Part shown: piece by piece, positions 34,509-42,812 of the stretch
How positions within the stretch are numbered: the first letter of the stretch is position 1
How the letters are laid out: every line of letters begins with the position of its first letter
Origin: Flavobacterium sp. LC2016-01
GTDB lineage: Bacteria; Bacteroidota; Bacteroidia; Flavobacteriales; Flavobacteriaceae
Length of the DNA stretch: 64,000 bases
Direction: 5' to 3'
Assembly: GCF_009711135.1 (NCBI RefSeq)
Contig: NZ_WMIC01000007.1
Coordinates: 124,001-188,000, forward strand
Program-made: the position numbers and the translations under genes
Notes under the pieces: model-generated
Told to the model about the DNA's origin: nothing
Database searches by the model: none
What the model saw: the letters and a program-made list of their open reading frames with translations, nothing else

Positions 34509-35507
34509 TTATTTGGTATCGTAAGCCCATTTCAAGTAGATAGATCCCCAAGTGAATCCACCACCAAAAGCGGCTAAAATAATATTGTCTCCTTTTTTGA
34601 ATTGGCGTTCAAAATCGTTTAATACTAAAGGCAAAGTTGCTGAAGTTGTATTGCCATATTTTTCAATATTCATCAATACTTTTGAATCTTCAAGGTTCAT
34701 TCTGCTTGCAGTAGCATCAATAATACGTTTATTTGCCTGATGCGGCACTAACCAATCTACATCTTCGTTAGTCAAATTGTTTCTTTTTACAATCAATTCG
34801 CTAGCGTCAGCCATGTTAGTTACGGCATATTTAAAAACGGTTTTTCCGTCCTGAATAATATTATGCTGTCTGTTTGCAACAGTCTCTGCTGTAGTTGGGA
34901 TCAGAGAACCTCCGGCAGAAATTTTAAGGAAATCGCGTCCTACGCCATCACTTCTTAAATATTCATCTTGCAAACCTAAACCTTCATAATTTGGTTCGAA
35001 TAAAACAGCTCCTGCTCCATCTCCAAAAATAATACAAGTAGATCTGTCTGTGTAATCTACAATTGAAGACATTTTATCAGCTCCAATTAATAAAACTTTT
35101 TTGTAACGTCCTGACTGAACATAAGCTGCAGCAGTTGACATTCCGTATAAAAAACTTGAACACGCTGCCTGCAAATCGTATGCAAAAGCATTTGTAGCTC
35201 CAATTTCTGTTGCAACATAAACTCCTGTAGAGGCTACCGGCATATCTGCTGTAGCTGTTGCCATAATAATCATATCAATCTCTAACGGATCGATATTTGC
35301 TTTCGCTATTAAATCCTGTGCTGCTTTTATAGCAAGAAACGACGTTCCTTTATCAGCATCTTTAAGAATTCTTCTTTCTTTAATTCCGGTACGAGTGGTA
35401 ATCCATTCGTCATTGGTATCTACCATAGTTTCCAGTATTTTGTTCGAAAGAACAAAATCTGGAACATAAGCTCCAACAGCGGTAATTGCGGCTGTGATTG
35501 TACTCAT
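34509..35507 (-). CDS. fabH: Beta-ketoacyl-ACP synthase III
   Basis: Condenses acetyl-CoA (or branched starters in Flavobacterium) with malonyl-ACP. The 332 residues have the Cys-His-Asn triad: DLQAACSSFLYG, WLVPHQANKRI and EKYGNTTSA. The thiolase-fold segment GTGVTERR appears as TRTGIKERR. It sits directly upstream of accB, a common fatty-acid gene order. Confidence 0.97.
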   Translation of the reverse strand: MSTITAAITAVGAYVPDFVLSNKILETMVDTNDEWITTRTGIKERRILKDADKGTSFLAIKAAQDLIAKANIDPLEIDMIIMATATADMPVASTGVYVATEIGATNAFAYDLQAACSSFLYGMSTAAAYVQSGRYKKVLLIGADKMSSIVDYTDRSTCIIFGDGAGAVLFEPNYEGLGLQDEYLRSDGVGRDFLKISAGGSLIPTTAETVANRQHNIIQDGKTVFKYAVTNMADASELIVKRNNLTNEDVDWLVPHQANKRIIDATASRMNLEDSKVLMNIEKYGNTTSATLPLVLNDFERQFKKGDNIILAAFGGGFTWGSIYLKWAYDTK

Positions 35508-35629
35508 TATATTCTATTATTTCCTTCCAAATACAGTGTATTTGAAAAATTTTTAAAAGACTTGAAAATTACAAAAAAAAACGACATTATTTTGTATATA
35601 ATTTCCTAAAAAAAGAAAATTATAACCAA

Positions 35630-35657
35630 CAAAAAAAACTCTCACTATGTGAGAGTT
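35630..35657 (-). terminator. Terminator after rpmF
   Basis: AACTCTCAC, TAT, GTGAGAGTT, with a T run on the minus strand. It separates rpmF from fabH. Confidence 0.85.
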
Positions 35658-35680
35658 CTAGTATAATTTACAAAAACGTA

Positions 35681-35875
35681 TTAAGCAACCGCTTCAGATT
35701 TATCGATAACAACTTGTCCTCTGTAATACATTTTACCTTCATGCCAGTAAGCTCTGTGGTATAAATGTGCTTCTCCAGTAATTGGACATGTAGCGATTTG
35801 AGCTACAGTAGCTTTATAATGTGTTCTTCTCTTATCTCTTCTTGTTTTCGAGGTTTTTCTCTTAGGATGTGCCAT
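35681..35875 (-). CDS. rpmF: Ribosomal protein L32
   Basis: 64 residues: [20 protein letters not shown], then a Cys-poor ribbon ([20 protein letters not shown]) and an end [15 protein letters not shown]. Only one Cys is left in the zinc-ribbon positions, as in many L32 of Bacteroidota (zinc-independent form). It lies 9 bases after yceD, the usual pairing. Confidence 0.96.
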
Positions 35876-35884
35876 TTTACTATA

Positions 35885-36436
35885 TTATTTATCCGTTAAT
35901 AGTTTCTTTAATTTTTCCCAACGCGGGTCAATATCTTCTTCTTGTTTACTCTCTTCCTTTTTTTCTTTGACTGTTTTTACTTTCAGTTCATTCAGTTTTT
36001 TCAAAGCTTCACTTTCTAAGCTTCCGTCTTTTACTCCTGGATGAACTCGTTTTAGAGGTACCGAAAGAGCGATCATTTCATAAATGTATTGTGCTACATT
36101 TATTTCAAACTCTCCATGCGGTAAAATCAGCAGCTCCTCATTTTCATCATTAAACTCATCTCCAAAACGAACAATTAATTTCATTTTCCCTTTTATAGGA
36201 AGATCAAACTCTTCGCCTGTAAGATCACAAGGTACATTTACAGTTCCTTTGTGTTTAAAATCCAACTCAAGCATGGTGCTTTTTTTATCTAAAACCAAAC
36301 TTACTTTGATATCCGAACTTTGAAATTCGTTATACTCAAAGTCCTCAAAGAACTTATTATTTACCTGATACTCAAAATGGTGTTTTCCTAGTTTTAATCC
36401 TACGAAAGGAATTAAAAATTCTTTTGTTTTGCTCAT
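35885..36436 (-). CDS. YceD/DUF177 family protein
   Basis: 183 residues from the ATG at 36436 (MSKTKEFLIPFVGLKLGKH). The frame is open to 36493, but the 19 extra codons do not resemble the family. Mixed beta structure, including DLTGEEFDLPIKGKMKLIVRF, and an acidic-basic charged tail. YceD proteins are linked to 23S rRNA processing and stability and almost always precede rpmF, as here. A TAnnTTTG element (36491-36498) lies upstream. Confidence 0.9.
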   Translation of the reverse strand: MSKTKEFLIPFVGLKLGKHHFEYQVNNKFFEDFEYNEFQSSDIKVSLVLDKKSTMLELDFKHKGTVNVPCDLTGEEFDLPIKGKMKLIVRFGDEFNDENEELLILPHGEFEINVAQYIYEMIALSVPLKRVHPGVKDGSLESEALKKLNELKVKTVKEKKEESKQEEDIDPRWEKLKKLLTDK

Positions 36437-36490
36437 TTCAACATCAATTTGAACAATTCGCATCTGTAAACAGATATCTGAATTGGGGTG

Positions 36491-36498
36491 CAAAGATA
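36491..36498 (-). promoter_or_regulatory. Candidate -7 element for yceD-rpmF
   Basis: The minus strand reads TATCTTTG, followed by CA, about 55 bases ahead of the chosen yceD start. This supports the shorter start because the longer frame would begin almost inside the promoter. Confidence 0.5.
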
Positions 36499-36541
36499 TA
36501 AAATTATTACAAATCTAATAATCTTATTCACCTTTTTTTGT

Positions 36542-37591
36542 TTATAACTGTTTTTCTTTTATTTTTAGAGGTTTTTGGCTAATCTCCTCATACTGATTAC
36601 GCGAACGAAAAATATCGATTGCAAGATAAACTGCTTCTTTAAACGAATTGAAATCGGCCATATCTTTTCCTGCAATGTCATACGCAGTGCCGTGATCTGG
36701 CGAAGTTCTAACCCTATTTAAACCCGCTGTATAATTTACGCCCTTGCCAAAAGACAATGTTTTAAAAGGAATTAATCCTTGATCGTGATAGGTCGCCACA
36801 ATAGCGTCATATTTCTCATATTGACCGCTTCCAAAAAAACCATCAGCAGGAAATGGCCCAAAAACCATTGTTCCTCCTTCAAAAATTTTCTTTAAAGTCG
36901 GTTTTAAAACCAAATCATCTTCTTTTCCTATAACACCGCCGTCACCTGCATGTGGGTTTAATCCTAATACAGCAATTTTTGGTTTTACAATACTAAAATC
37001 CTGAATCAGTGATTTTCTGATTGTTTCAATTTTTCTTGTAATCAATTCTTCTGTTAGATGCGAAGAAACTTCATTTATAGGCACGTGATCAGTTAACAAA
37101 CCTACCCTTAAATTATCCTGCACCATCATCATCAGCGCATCACCCTCTAATTCTTTAGCTAAATAATCTGTGTGTCCAGGAAATTTAAAATCCTCGGACT
37201 GAATATTATATTTATTAATTGGCGCAGTAACCAGAACATCTATTACACCTTCTTTCAAAGCTTTAGTCGCTGCTGCAAAAGATTTAATAGCATATTCTCC
37301 AATCTTCTCATCGTTTTTTCCAAAACTAATGTCAACTCCCTCTTTCCAAAGATTGAAAACATTTACTTTTCCTGGTAAAACCTGTTCTATTTTATCTACT
37401 CCGTGAAACTGAACTGAAGATGTAAAACTTTTTTTAACAAAAGACAGTATTTTAGCATTTGCAAAAATAACTGGCGTACACATCTCTAGCATACGAGAAT
37501 CCTCGAATGTCTTCAATATAACCTCGCTTCCAATACCGTTTAAATCTCCTACCGAAATTCCAACAATTATATTTTCTGCTTTTTTATTCAT
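36542..37591 (-). CDS. pdxA: 4-hydroxythreonine-4-phosphate dehydrogenase
   Basis: Vitamin B6 synthesis: oxidises 4-phosphohydroxy-threonine, NAD-dependent, with a divalent metal. The 349 residues have ISVGDLNGIGSEVILKT at the N-terminus, APINKYNIQ, FPGHTDYLAKEL and, near the end, VRTSPDHGTAYDIAG. Metal-binding histidines lie in GHTD, ATYHDQG and PDHGT. It is divergent from ribE with only 57 bases between the starts. Confidence 0.96.
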   Translation of the reverse strand: MNKKAENIIVGISVGDLNGIGSEVILKTFEDSRMLEMCTPVIFANAKILSFVKKSFTSSVQFHGVDKIEQVLPGKVNVFNLWKEGVDISFGKNDEKIGEYAIKSFAAATKALKEGVIDVLVTAPINKYNIQSEDFKFPGHTDYLAKELEGDALMMMVQDNLRVGLLTDHVPINEVSSHLTEELITRKIETIRKSLIQDFSIVKPKIAVLGLNPHAGDGGVIGKEDDLVLKPTLKKIFEGGTMVFGPFPADGFFGSGQYEKYDAIVATYHDQGLIPFKTLSFGKGVNYTAGLNRVRTSPDHGTAYDIAGKDMADFNSFKEAVYLAIDIFRSRNQYEEISQKPLKIKEKQL

Positions 37592-37611
37592 GAGCTCAGC
37601 TTATTTATTAC

Positions 37612-37632
37612 TAATTTTGATGTGCAAATTTA
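37612..37632. promoter_or_regulatory. Overlapping face-to-face -7 elements of pdxA and ribE
   Basis: The plus strand has TAATTTTG (37612-37619) for ribE; the minus strand has TAAATTTG (37625-37632) for pdxA. Each would initiate inside or past the other, so the two polymerases would compete. Leaders would be about 25 bases. No strong -33 element is seen for either. Confidence 0.4.
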
Positions 37633-37648
37633 GTAAAATAAAACAACA

Positions 37649-38239
37649 ATGTTCACAGGAATTATAGAAACCCTAGGAAGGGTTCATAAAATAGAAAAAG
37701 ACCAAAACAATCTTCACATAACGATTGATTCAGCGATCAGTAACGAATTAAAAATCGATCAGAGTGTTTCTCACAATGGAATCTGCCTAACCGTAGTCGC
37801 TATTAAAGATTCACTTTATACTGTAACCGCTATTGACGAAACGATTTTAAAAACCAATATTGGAGACTGGAATGAAGGTGATATTATTAATCTTGAAAGA
37901 GGAATGAAACTTGGCGATCGTCTTGATGGGCATATAGTTCAAGGTCACGTAGACCAAACCGGAACCTGTATAAAAATTGAAGAAGCAAGCGGAAGCTGGA
38001 ATTACACTTTTGAATACGACGAAAAACTCAGCAATATAACAATAGAAAAAGGCTCCATAACTGTAAACGGAGTAAGCCTTACAGTTGTAAATTCAAAAAC
38101 AAACGAATTTAGCGTCTCAATAATACCTTATACTTTTGAACACACTAATTTTAAAGATTTTAAAGTGGGGACAAAAATAAATCTGGAATTTGATGTTGTT
38201 GGCAAATATATCTCGCGATTATATGCTATAAACAAATAA
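37649..38239 (+). CDS. ribE: Riboflavin synthase (alpha subunit)
   Basis: Dismutates two 6,7-dimethyl-8-ribityllumazine to riboflavin. The 196 residues form two tandem lumazine-binding domains, each beginning with a similar segment (MFTGIIETLGRV and DGHIVQGHVDQTG), each with a TVxxIxxxxFxVxxIPxT-like end (NGVSLTVVNSKTNEFSVSII). The last helix is VGKYISRL, the trimer helix. No FMN riboswitch is seen upstream. A palindromic terminator follows. Confidence 0.96.
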   Translation: MFTGIIETLGRVHKIEKDQNNLHITIDSAISNELKIDQSVSHNGICLTVVAIKDSLYTVTAIDETILKTNIGDWNEGDIINLERGMKLGDRLDGHIVQGHVDQTGTCIKIEEASGSWNYTFEYDEKLSNITIEKGSITVNGVSLTVVNSKTNEFSVSIIPYTFEHTNFKDFKVGTKINLEFDVVGKYISRLYAINK

Positions 38240-38258
38240 AAGGAATATTCTTAAACAT

Positions 38259-38292
38259 AAAAAAAGATTCAATTTAAATTGAATCTTTTTTT
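38259..38292. terminator. Perfect palindromic bidirectional terminator
   Basis: AAAAAAAGATTCAATTT and its exact complement, with A and T runs built in, so it works both ways. It ends ribE and contains the last codons and stop of the convergent 38274 gene. Confidence 0.85.
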
Positions 38293-38525
38293 ATAAAATC
38301 ATATCTGCGAATTGCATATATACCAAACAATACTGCGCATCCGGCTAAAATAATCAAATTTTGATCAATAGCGACTCCAGGTGGCAATATTGGTCCAGAA
38401 GCACTGGTCGTAGCAGTTCTAGCAGTCGCACCGTTTCCAGGACTTGGCGGAGTTTGTTTCGCCATAACATTTGAAATAGTCATCAAGACAAAATACACAA
38501 AAAAAATAGTTTTTTTAATCTTCAT
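38274..38525 (-). CDS. Small exported membrane protein with PID-CTERM-like end
   Basis: 83 residues: signal peptide (IFFVYFVLMTISNVMA), a Pro/Ala/Thr-rich linker (QTPPSPGNGATARTATTSAS), the segment LPPGVAIDQNLII, a hydrophobic helix and a basic end YAIRRYDFIKK. The order short motif, helix, Arg/Lys tail resembles the PID-CTERM sorting domain annotated in flavobacteria. Here the Pro of PID is Ala (AID). The dedicated processing enzyme is unknown. Its last codons lie in the terminator palindrome. Confidence 0.7.
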   Translation of the reverse strand: MKIKKTIFFVYFVLMTISNVMAKQTPPSPGNGATARTATTSASGPILPPGVAIDQNLIILAGCAVLFGIYAIRRYDFIKKDSI

Positions 38526-38664
38526 AAGTTTAAACCTGTCAAAGACAAGCGATATTAAATTAGACTTGGGGTCTTTTATGAAATTTCGTACAATCCTTTA
38601 ATATTAAAGAACTTCACCCGGCAAATGTAGAAGATTTTTGCAAAAATACAACTCTAAAACAAAA

Positions 38665-38694
38665 AAAAGCTTCATAAAAAATTATGAAGCTTTT
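38665..38694 (-). terminator. Terminator of the tRNA-Met gene
   Basis: AAAAGCTTCATAA pairs with TTATGAAGCTTTT, with T run on the minus strand just past the tRNA. Confidence 0.8.
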
Positions 38695-38702
38695 ATATTT
38701 TG

Positions 38703-38776
38703 TGGTCCCACCTGGGCTCGAACCAGGGACCACCTGATTATGAGTCAGGTGCTCTAACCAGCTGAGCTATAGGACC
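38703..38776 (-). tRNA. tRNA with CAT anticodon (tRNA-Met, or Ile2)
   Basis: A 74-base cloverleaf on the minus strand: acceptor GGTCCTA/TGGGACC, D-arm GCTC/GAGC, anticodon stem CCTGA/TCAGG around loop CTCATAA (anticodon CAT), T-arm CCTGG-TTCGAGC-CCAGG, discriminator A. The acceptor does not start with C-A mismatch, so it is not initiator. Elongator Met is most likely, but the lysidine-modified tRNA-Ile2 also carries CAT and cannot be excluded here. Confidence 0.93.
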
Positions 38777-38922
38777 GGTTTGAGGATGCAATATTACTAC
38801 TATTTTTCGTTCACTCCAAATATTTTAAGACATCATTTGTATTTAATTCTGTTTTAAAGTATCAGTCTTAAAAAACGATATTGATTTTCAATACCTTATT
38901 TAAAAACAAATTTGTCATTTTT

Positions 38923-39327
38923 TTATTTAATTTCCTGACAAAGCTCTACTAAAACACCATTCGTGTTCTTTGGATGCAGAAAAACCACCAGTTTATTGTC
39001 GGCGCCTTTCTTCGGAACTTCGTTAATCAGCACAAAACCTTCATTTTTTAAACGTTCGATTTCGGCATAAATATCTGTAACATCAAAAGCAATATGATGA
39101 ATTCCTTCTCCTTTTTTCTCCAAAAATTTCGCAATTGGACTTTCGGGATTTGTCGCTACCAAAAGTTCAATTTTATTGTTTCCGGTTTGAAAAAAAGAAG
39201 TTAACACACCTTCGCTTTCCACTGCTTCCATTTTATAAGACGGAACACCAAGCATTTTTTCGAACAACACATTAGCATCATCCATATTTTTTACTGCAAT
39301 TCCTATATGTTCAATTTTATTTACCAT
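38923..39327 (-). CDS. mce: Methylmalonyl-CoA epimerase
   Basis: 134 residues of the VOC (glyoxalase) fold: MVNKIEHIGIAVKNMDDANV, FFQTGNNKIELL, GEGIHHIAFDVTDI and VFLHPKNTNGVLVELCQE. The metal-binding His, His and Glu positions (EHIGIA, HHIAFD, LVELC) are all present. It interconverts (S)- and (R)-methylmalonyl-CoA in propionate or succinate metabolism. The mutase is not in the window. Confidence 0.93.
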   Translation of the reverse strand: MVNKIEHIGIAVKNMDDANVLFEKMLGVPSYKMEAVESEGVLTSFFQTGNNKIELLVATNPESPIAKFLEKKGEGIHHIAFDVTDIYAEIERLKNEGFVLINEVPKKGADNKLVVFLHPKNTNGVLVELCQEIK

Positions 39328-39337
39328 CGTTTTAAGT

Positions 39338-41695
39338 TTATTGGTTCACATACGTATTAAAGTAACCGCATTCAGCAATAACATCCTGATAATATTTCGT
39401 ATCAGAATAATCTTTTCTTAAAGCTTTGAATGAATTCCAAGCAATAAAATTAATTTTATCATCTTGAATTTCCCAGTAATTATTGATGTCATTGTATTTT
39501 TTATTGTAATAATCATTTCGCTCACATTTCGAAATCAAATACAAACATTTTGCTTTTTGTTCTTTATTTGAGGCTGCTTCAAAAGCTTTTTGATAATACA
39601 TTATAGAAACCGAATTATTCGTAATCATTTTTTTCATTGAATTCCTGAACGAATATGGACTTGAGCCATAACCTACGATACTGATTTCGTAAAAAGTTCT
39701 CCCATTCCCGAAATGCGAAATATTATAAAATGCGTTTCCCAGCAATAAACTATTTATATAGACATCTTCCTTTTTGGCCAATTTATCCTGCATCTCTTTT
39801 ATTGTAACCAAAAAATCCATCTGAGAATATTTCTTTTTCTGATATGCCGCATGCTCGCAGTCATGGCAATCTTTTATATTTCCGTTAAACGGATTTCCTA
39901 AAAATTTATAATACTGAACTGAATCTGTCTGCTTCATAAATTCAATAGCTTCCGGAATTTTATTTTTGAAAGTTGCCTGAACCGCCTGAAAATTATTGAT
40001 GTCTTTTAATTTCAAACTGTAAATCCCTGCACCAATTTTCTCGATTTCGGTTTTATTCGGTTTCTCCAAAAAAGCTTTCATGTCCAATAAAACTTTTTCA
40101 TTATCATAAAATGAATTTCCGTCATTCCAATAACCATAACGTGATTCGCCAAAAATTTCAGACATTACTAAATCTCCTTTTTCACGATAAAGCGTTGACA
40201 AATAACTTCTGCTCCATGAAGAAGCATTTTGATAACGGAATTCCTGTCCTTTGTATGTTTTTGGAAGCTCATAATACAGCCAATTCAAATCGGATAGAAT
40301 TGTCTTTTCATTTTTGTCTGTCAGTTTATCAATTTTGCTCAAATTATTCACAAAACGCAACAAACGAAGCTGCATTCCTGCCAACTCCGTTTTAGGCAGT
40401 GTTTTTACAGCTTTGTCAAAATTCTTATCTGCATTGGCATAATCTCCTTTTAAAGTCTGCAAATATCCTAGAGACAAATCCCAAAGATAAGGCCTGTCTG
40501 TGTTTCCAGCTGCCGAAATTTTAGCAATTAAATCCAATGCTTTTTTATCAACTTTGACTTGATTTTCTGTTTTGCTTTCTGCCACAGTCAATTTTTTTTG
40601 AGGCTGATTTTCTCCTCCATCTTTCTGAAACGAATTGTTTATAGATTGTTCAAGTCCATTAACCAGTCTGGTTGCCAGATAATTCAAATGTTCGCTTTTT
40701 GGGTTTAATTCATAAATTTTTTCGATTGCCTGTTTTTCATCTTTATAATAACCATGAATTGCCCAAAGCGCCACTTTTTCATCATTGTTTTTTGCCATTA
40801 ATAGCGCTTTGTTCCAATCTGAATCATTTTTTGGACGAAAACTATAGGCTGTTACCACTCTTAACTCAGGACATTTATCAAAAACTTTGGCATATAAATA
40901 ATTAGAAGCCGCATATTTCTTTTGCTTGTAATTAATCCCGGCAACATAGGAAAGTGCTCTGTAATACAAGGTGTTTTTAGGAACCGAACTTTCTGTTTTA
41001 TTAAAAAAATCAATTGCTTTTTGTTTGTTATTGCTATAAAAACGAGCTTTCATAGTGAGAAACCAATATCTGTTTTTCAAAAATGGATCAGCTGTAGTAT
41101 TATATACATTCTCAATTGACTGAATCATTTTCGAATCATTGAAAGTTTTAGCCACAACGGGCTCGTAACTCCAATTTTCTTCACCTATAGAAACCGTTTC
41201 TATCTTTTGGGCCAAATACAAAAACTCAATAAAACTCTTTACTTTCGCGTCTTTCAAGTTGAGTTTTTTGCCCCATTTTAGAGAAGTTTTATTGTCTTTC
41301 TTATTCTTATAAAAAGCATGCAGATCTGCAATTTCTTCTTTATTCTTAATTACATTTTTATCATCTGAATAATATCTTCTTGTTTCATTTCCAATTAAAA
41401 AATAATTCACAGCTGTAGTATCCGCTTTTCCTTTTAAGTACGAAGCCCAATCCTCTTTTATGTTTTTATTAAATCGAGAATTATGTTCAGTGTCAAATCC
41501 AATTCCATAAAAAATGGAACCAGACAAAAACAGCGGTGAATACGATTTATCGGCAAAAGTTTCGGGCGTAAAATTCGAATTATATCCAAAAAAATCCCAG
41601 TCGTCACCGCCGGCGCAGGCATAAATCACTCCGTAAACTGAAAGCAGTCCAATACTAAAAACAAGAAACAGTTTGCTTGAAAATATTCTTTTCAT
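39338..41695 (-). CDS. Large exported protein of unknown function
   Basis: Not recognised. The 785 residues have a signal peptide ending near YGVIYACAGGDDW, a possible lipoprotein start, then alternating helices with TPR-like spacing (for example DYANADKNFDKAVKTLPKTE and TLYYRALSYVAGINYKQKKY). A Cys pair DCHDCEHAAYQKKK lies near residue 620. It begins 41 bases inside the end of the next upstream gene, so the two are coupled. Large Bacteroidota envelope proteins of this type often bind partners in outer-membrane machines; no direct evidence. Confidence 0.78.
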   Translation of the reverse strand: MKRIFSSKLFLVFSIGLLSVYGVIYACAGGDDWDFFGYNSNFTPETFADKSYSPLFLSGSIFYGIGFDTEHNSRFNKNIKEDWASYLKGKADTTAVNYFLIGNETRRYYSDDKNVIKNKEEIADLHAFYKNKKDNKTSLKWGKKLNLKDAKVKSFIEFLYLAQKIETVSIGEENWSYEPVVAKTFNDSKMIQSIENVYNTTADPFLKNRYWFLTMKARFYSNNKQKAIDFFNKTESSVPKNTLYYRALSYVAGINYKQKKYAASNYLYAKVFDKCPELRVVTAYSFRPKNDSDWNKALLMAKNNDEKVALWAIHGYYKDEKQAIEKIYELNPKSEHLNYLATRLVNGLEQSINNSFQKDGGENQPQKKLTVAESKTENQVKVDKKALDLIAKISAAGNTDRPYLWDLSLGYLQTLKGDYANADKNFDKAVKTLPKTELAGMQLRLLRFVNNLSKIDKLTDKNEKTILSDLNWLYYELPKTYKGQEFRYQNASSWSRSYLSTLYREKGDLVMSEIFGESRYGYWNDGNSFYDNEKVLLDMKAFLEKPNKTEIEKIGAGIYSLKLKDINNFQAVQATFKNKIPEAIEFMKQTDSVQYYKFLGNPFNGNIKDCHDCEHAAYQKKKYSQMDFLVTIKEMQDKLAKKEDVYINSLLLGNAFYNISHFGNGRTFYEISIVGYGSSPYSFRNSMKKMITNNSVSIMYYQKAFEAASNKEQKAKCLYLISKCERNDYYNKKYNDINNYWEIQDDKINFIAWNSFKALRKDYSDTKYYQDVIAECGYFNTYVNQ

Positions 41696-42659
41696 AATTT
41701 TTTAAATTGAATTCATCTAAATCGTAAAATATAATTTCTTTGGGCTTTTGCGTTGCATTTTCGCTTAAATCTTCAGCCATTTCTTTTAAATTTTCTGCAG
41801 AAATTGTTTCCATTTTCAGCAGATCTTTTTCTTCATAATAAACACCATTTTTATAATTTGATTGTTTTACTCTGAAAAATATAGAACTAATTTGTTCGAA
41901 ATTTTTATCATTTTTGAGCGTTGCAAAATCCATTTTTGACCGAAGTCCCAAAACTTTTTGATCCCGAATATGAATAGCCCAAGAATAAATAGGAAGTGCA
42001 TAATTAAGATGCAAAGGGTATTTCTTTAAACTTTTAAGATACCGTTCTGAAATTTCTCTGTTATAAATCGAATTCAGAGAATCTGGCGTAATACTTCCCA
42101 TATTATAAAACATCAAAACACCCGAATCGACATTTGGGATTTTTGTTTTCTTAAAATACTTGACCTGATGAAGCCTGATTGTGGCCGAAAGTTTTTTATG
42201 CGAAAGCTTTTTAATCTGCTCAATAAATTTAAGATAATTGTCTTTGCTTTTTAAGGACCAATCGCAGTCAATTTGAATTTCGGTACAATTAATTTTATTT
42301 TTCTGATTGATTTCGGTAATCAAATGAATTGTTTTTTCAGCCAAATCTTTAATATCAAGTTTTTGCTGAAGCATTACTTTATTCTGAATAAAAATGACCG
42401 GAACAATTTCGAAGCCATGAATATTTTCCTGAAAATGAATTGGACTTATAGGAAATGGATTTTGTGTTTTTGGATGAAGTCCAATATCAAAGTATCTGAC
42501 ATAAAGTTTACTGACACTGTTGTCTCTCAAAACTTCTTTTTCTGTTTCTGAAAATTTCAAATTGGTTTTCCAATAATAAAACGCAATTATGGGCTTGTCG
42601 TTTTTACTGCACGATGCCAGCAAAAGAAAGAATGAAATCCAAAAAAATCGCTTTAACAA
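41655..42659 (-). CDS. Lipoprotein with TIM-barrel-like domain, unknown
   Basis: 334 residues: signal peptide and lipobox LLASCSKNDK, then a domain with the alternating pattern of a TIM-barrel hydrolase: EIQIDCDWSLKSK (two Asp, where glycosidase-like barrels carry acids), SATIRLHQVKYF, VLMFYNMGSI, LNYALPIYSWAI. It resembles DUF3142-type glycosidase-like proteins, but I cannot name the family with certainty. It overlaps the 785-residue protein gene by 41 bases, so a two-gene unit of unknown function. Confidence 0.75.
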   Translation of the reverse strand: MLKRFFWISFFLLLASCSKNDKPIIAFYYWKTNLKFSETEKEVLRDNSVSKLYVRYFDIGLHPKTQNPFPISPIHFQENIHGFEIVPVIFIQNKVMLQQKLDIKDLAEKTIHLITEINQKNKINCTEIQIDCDWSLKSKDNYLKFIEQIKKLSHKKLSATIRLHQVKYFKKTKIPNVDSGVLMFYNMGSITPDSLNSIYNREISERYLKSLKKYPLHLNYALPIYSWAIHIRDQKVLGLRSKMDFATLKNDKNFEQISSIFFRVKQSNYKNGVYYEEKDLLKMETISAENLKEMAEDLSENATQKPKEIIFYDLDEFNLKNYEKNIFKQTVSCF

Positions 42660-42812
42660 AACTAAATACTATTACATTTTGAATCAAAAGTAAGAAAATA
42701 TTACTGTAAAAAAGAGAGAAAATCAAAAATTGCAAATCCTAATAAATAGATAAAAAATTTCGATTAAAGCAAATATAATCGTTATTTTGTGCAATCAAAT
42801 TCAAAAACGATT

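Noticed and set aside
37592..37648. FMN riboswitch ahead of ribE
   Set aside because: The gap is only 57 bases, too short for the aptamer.
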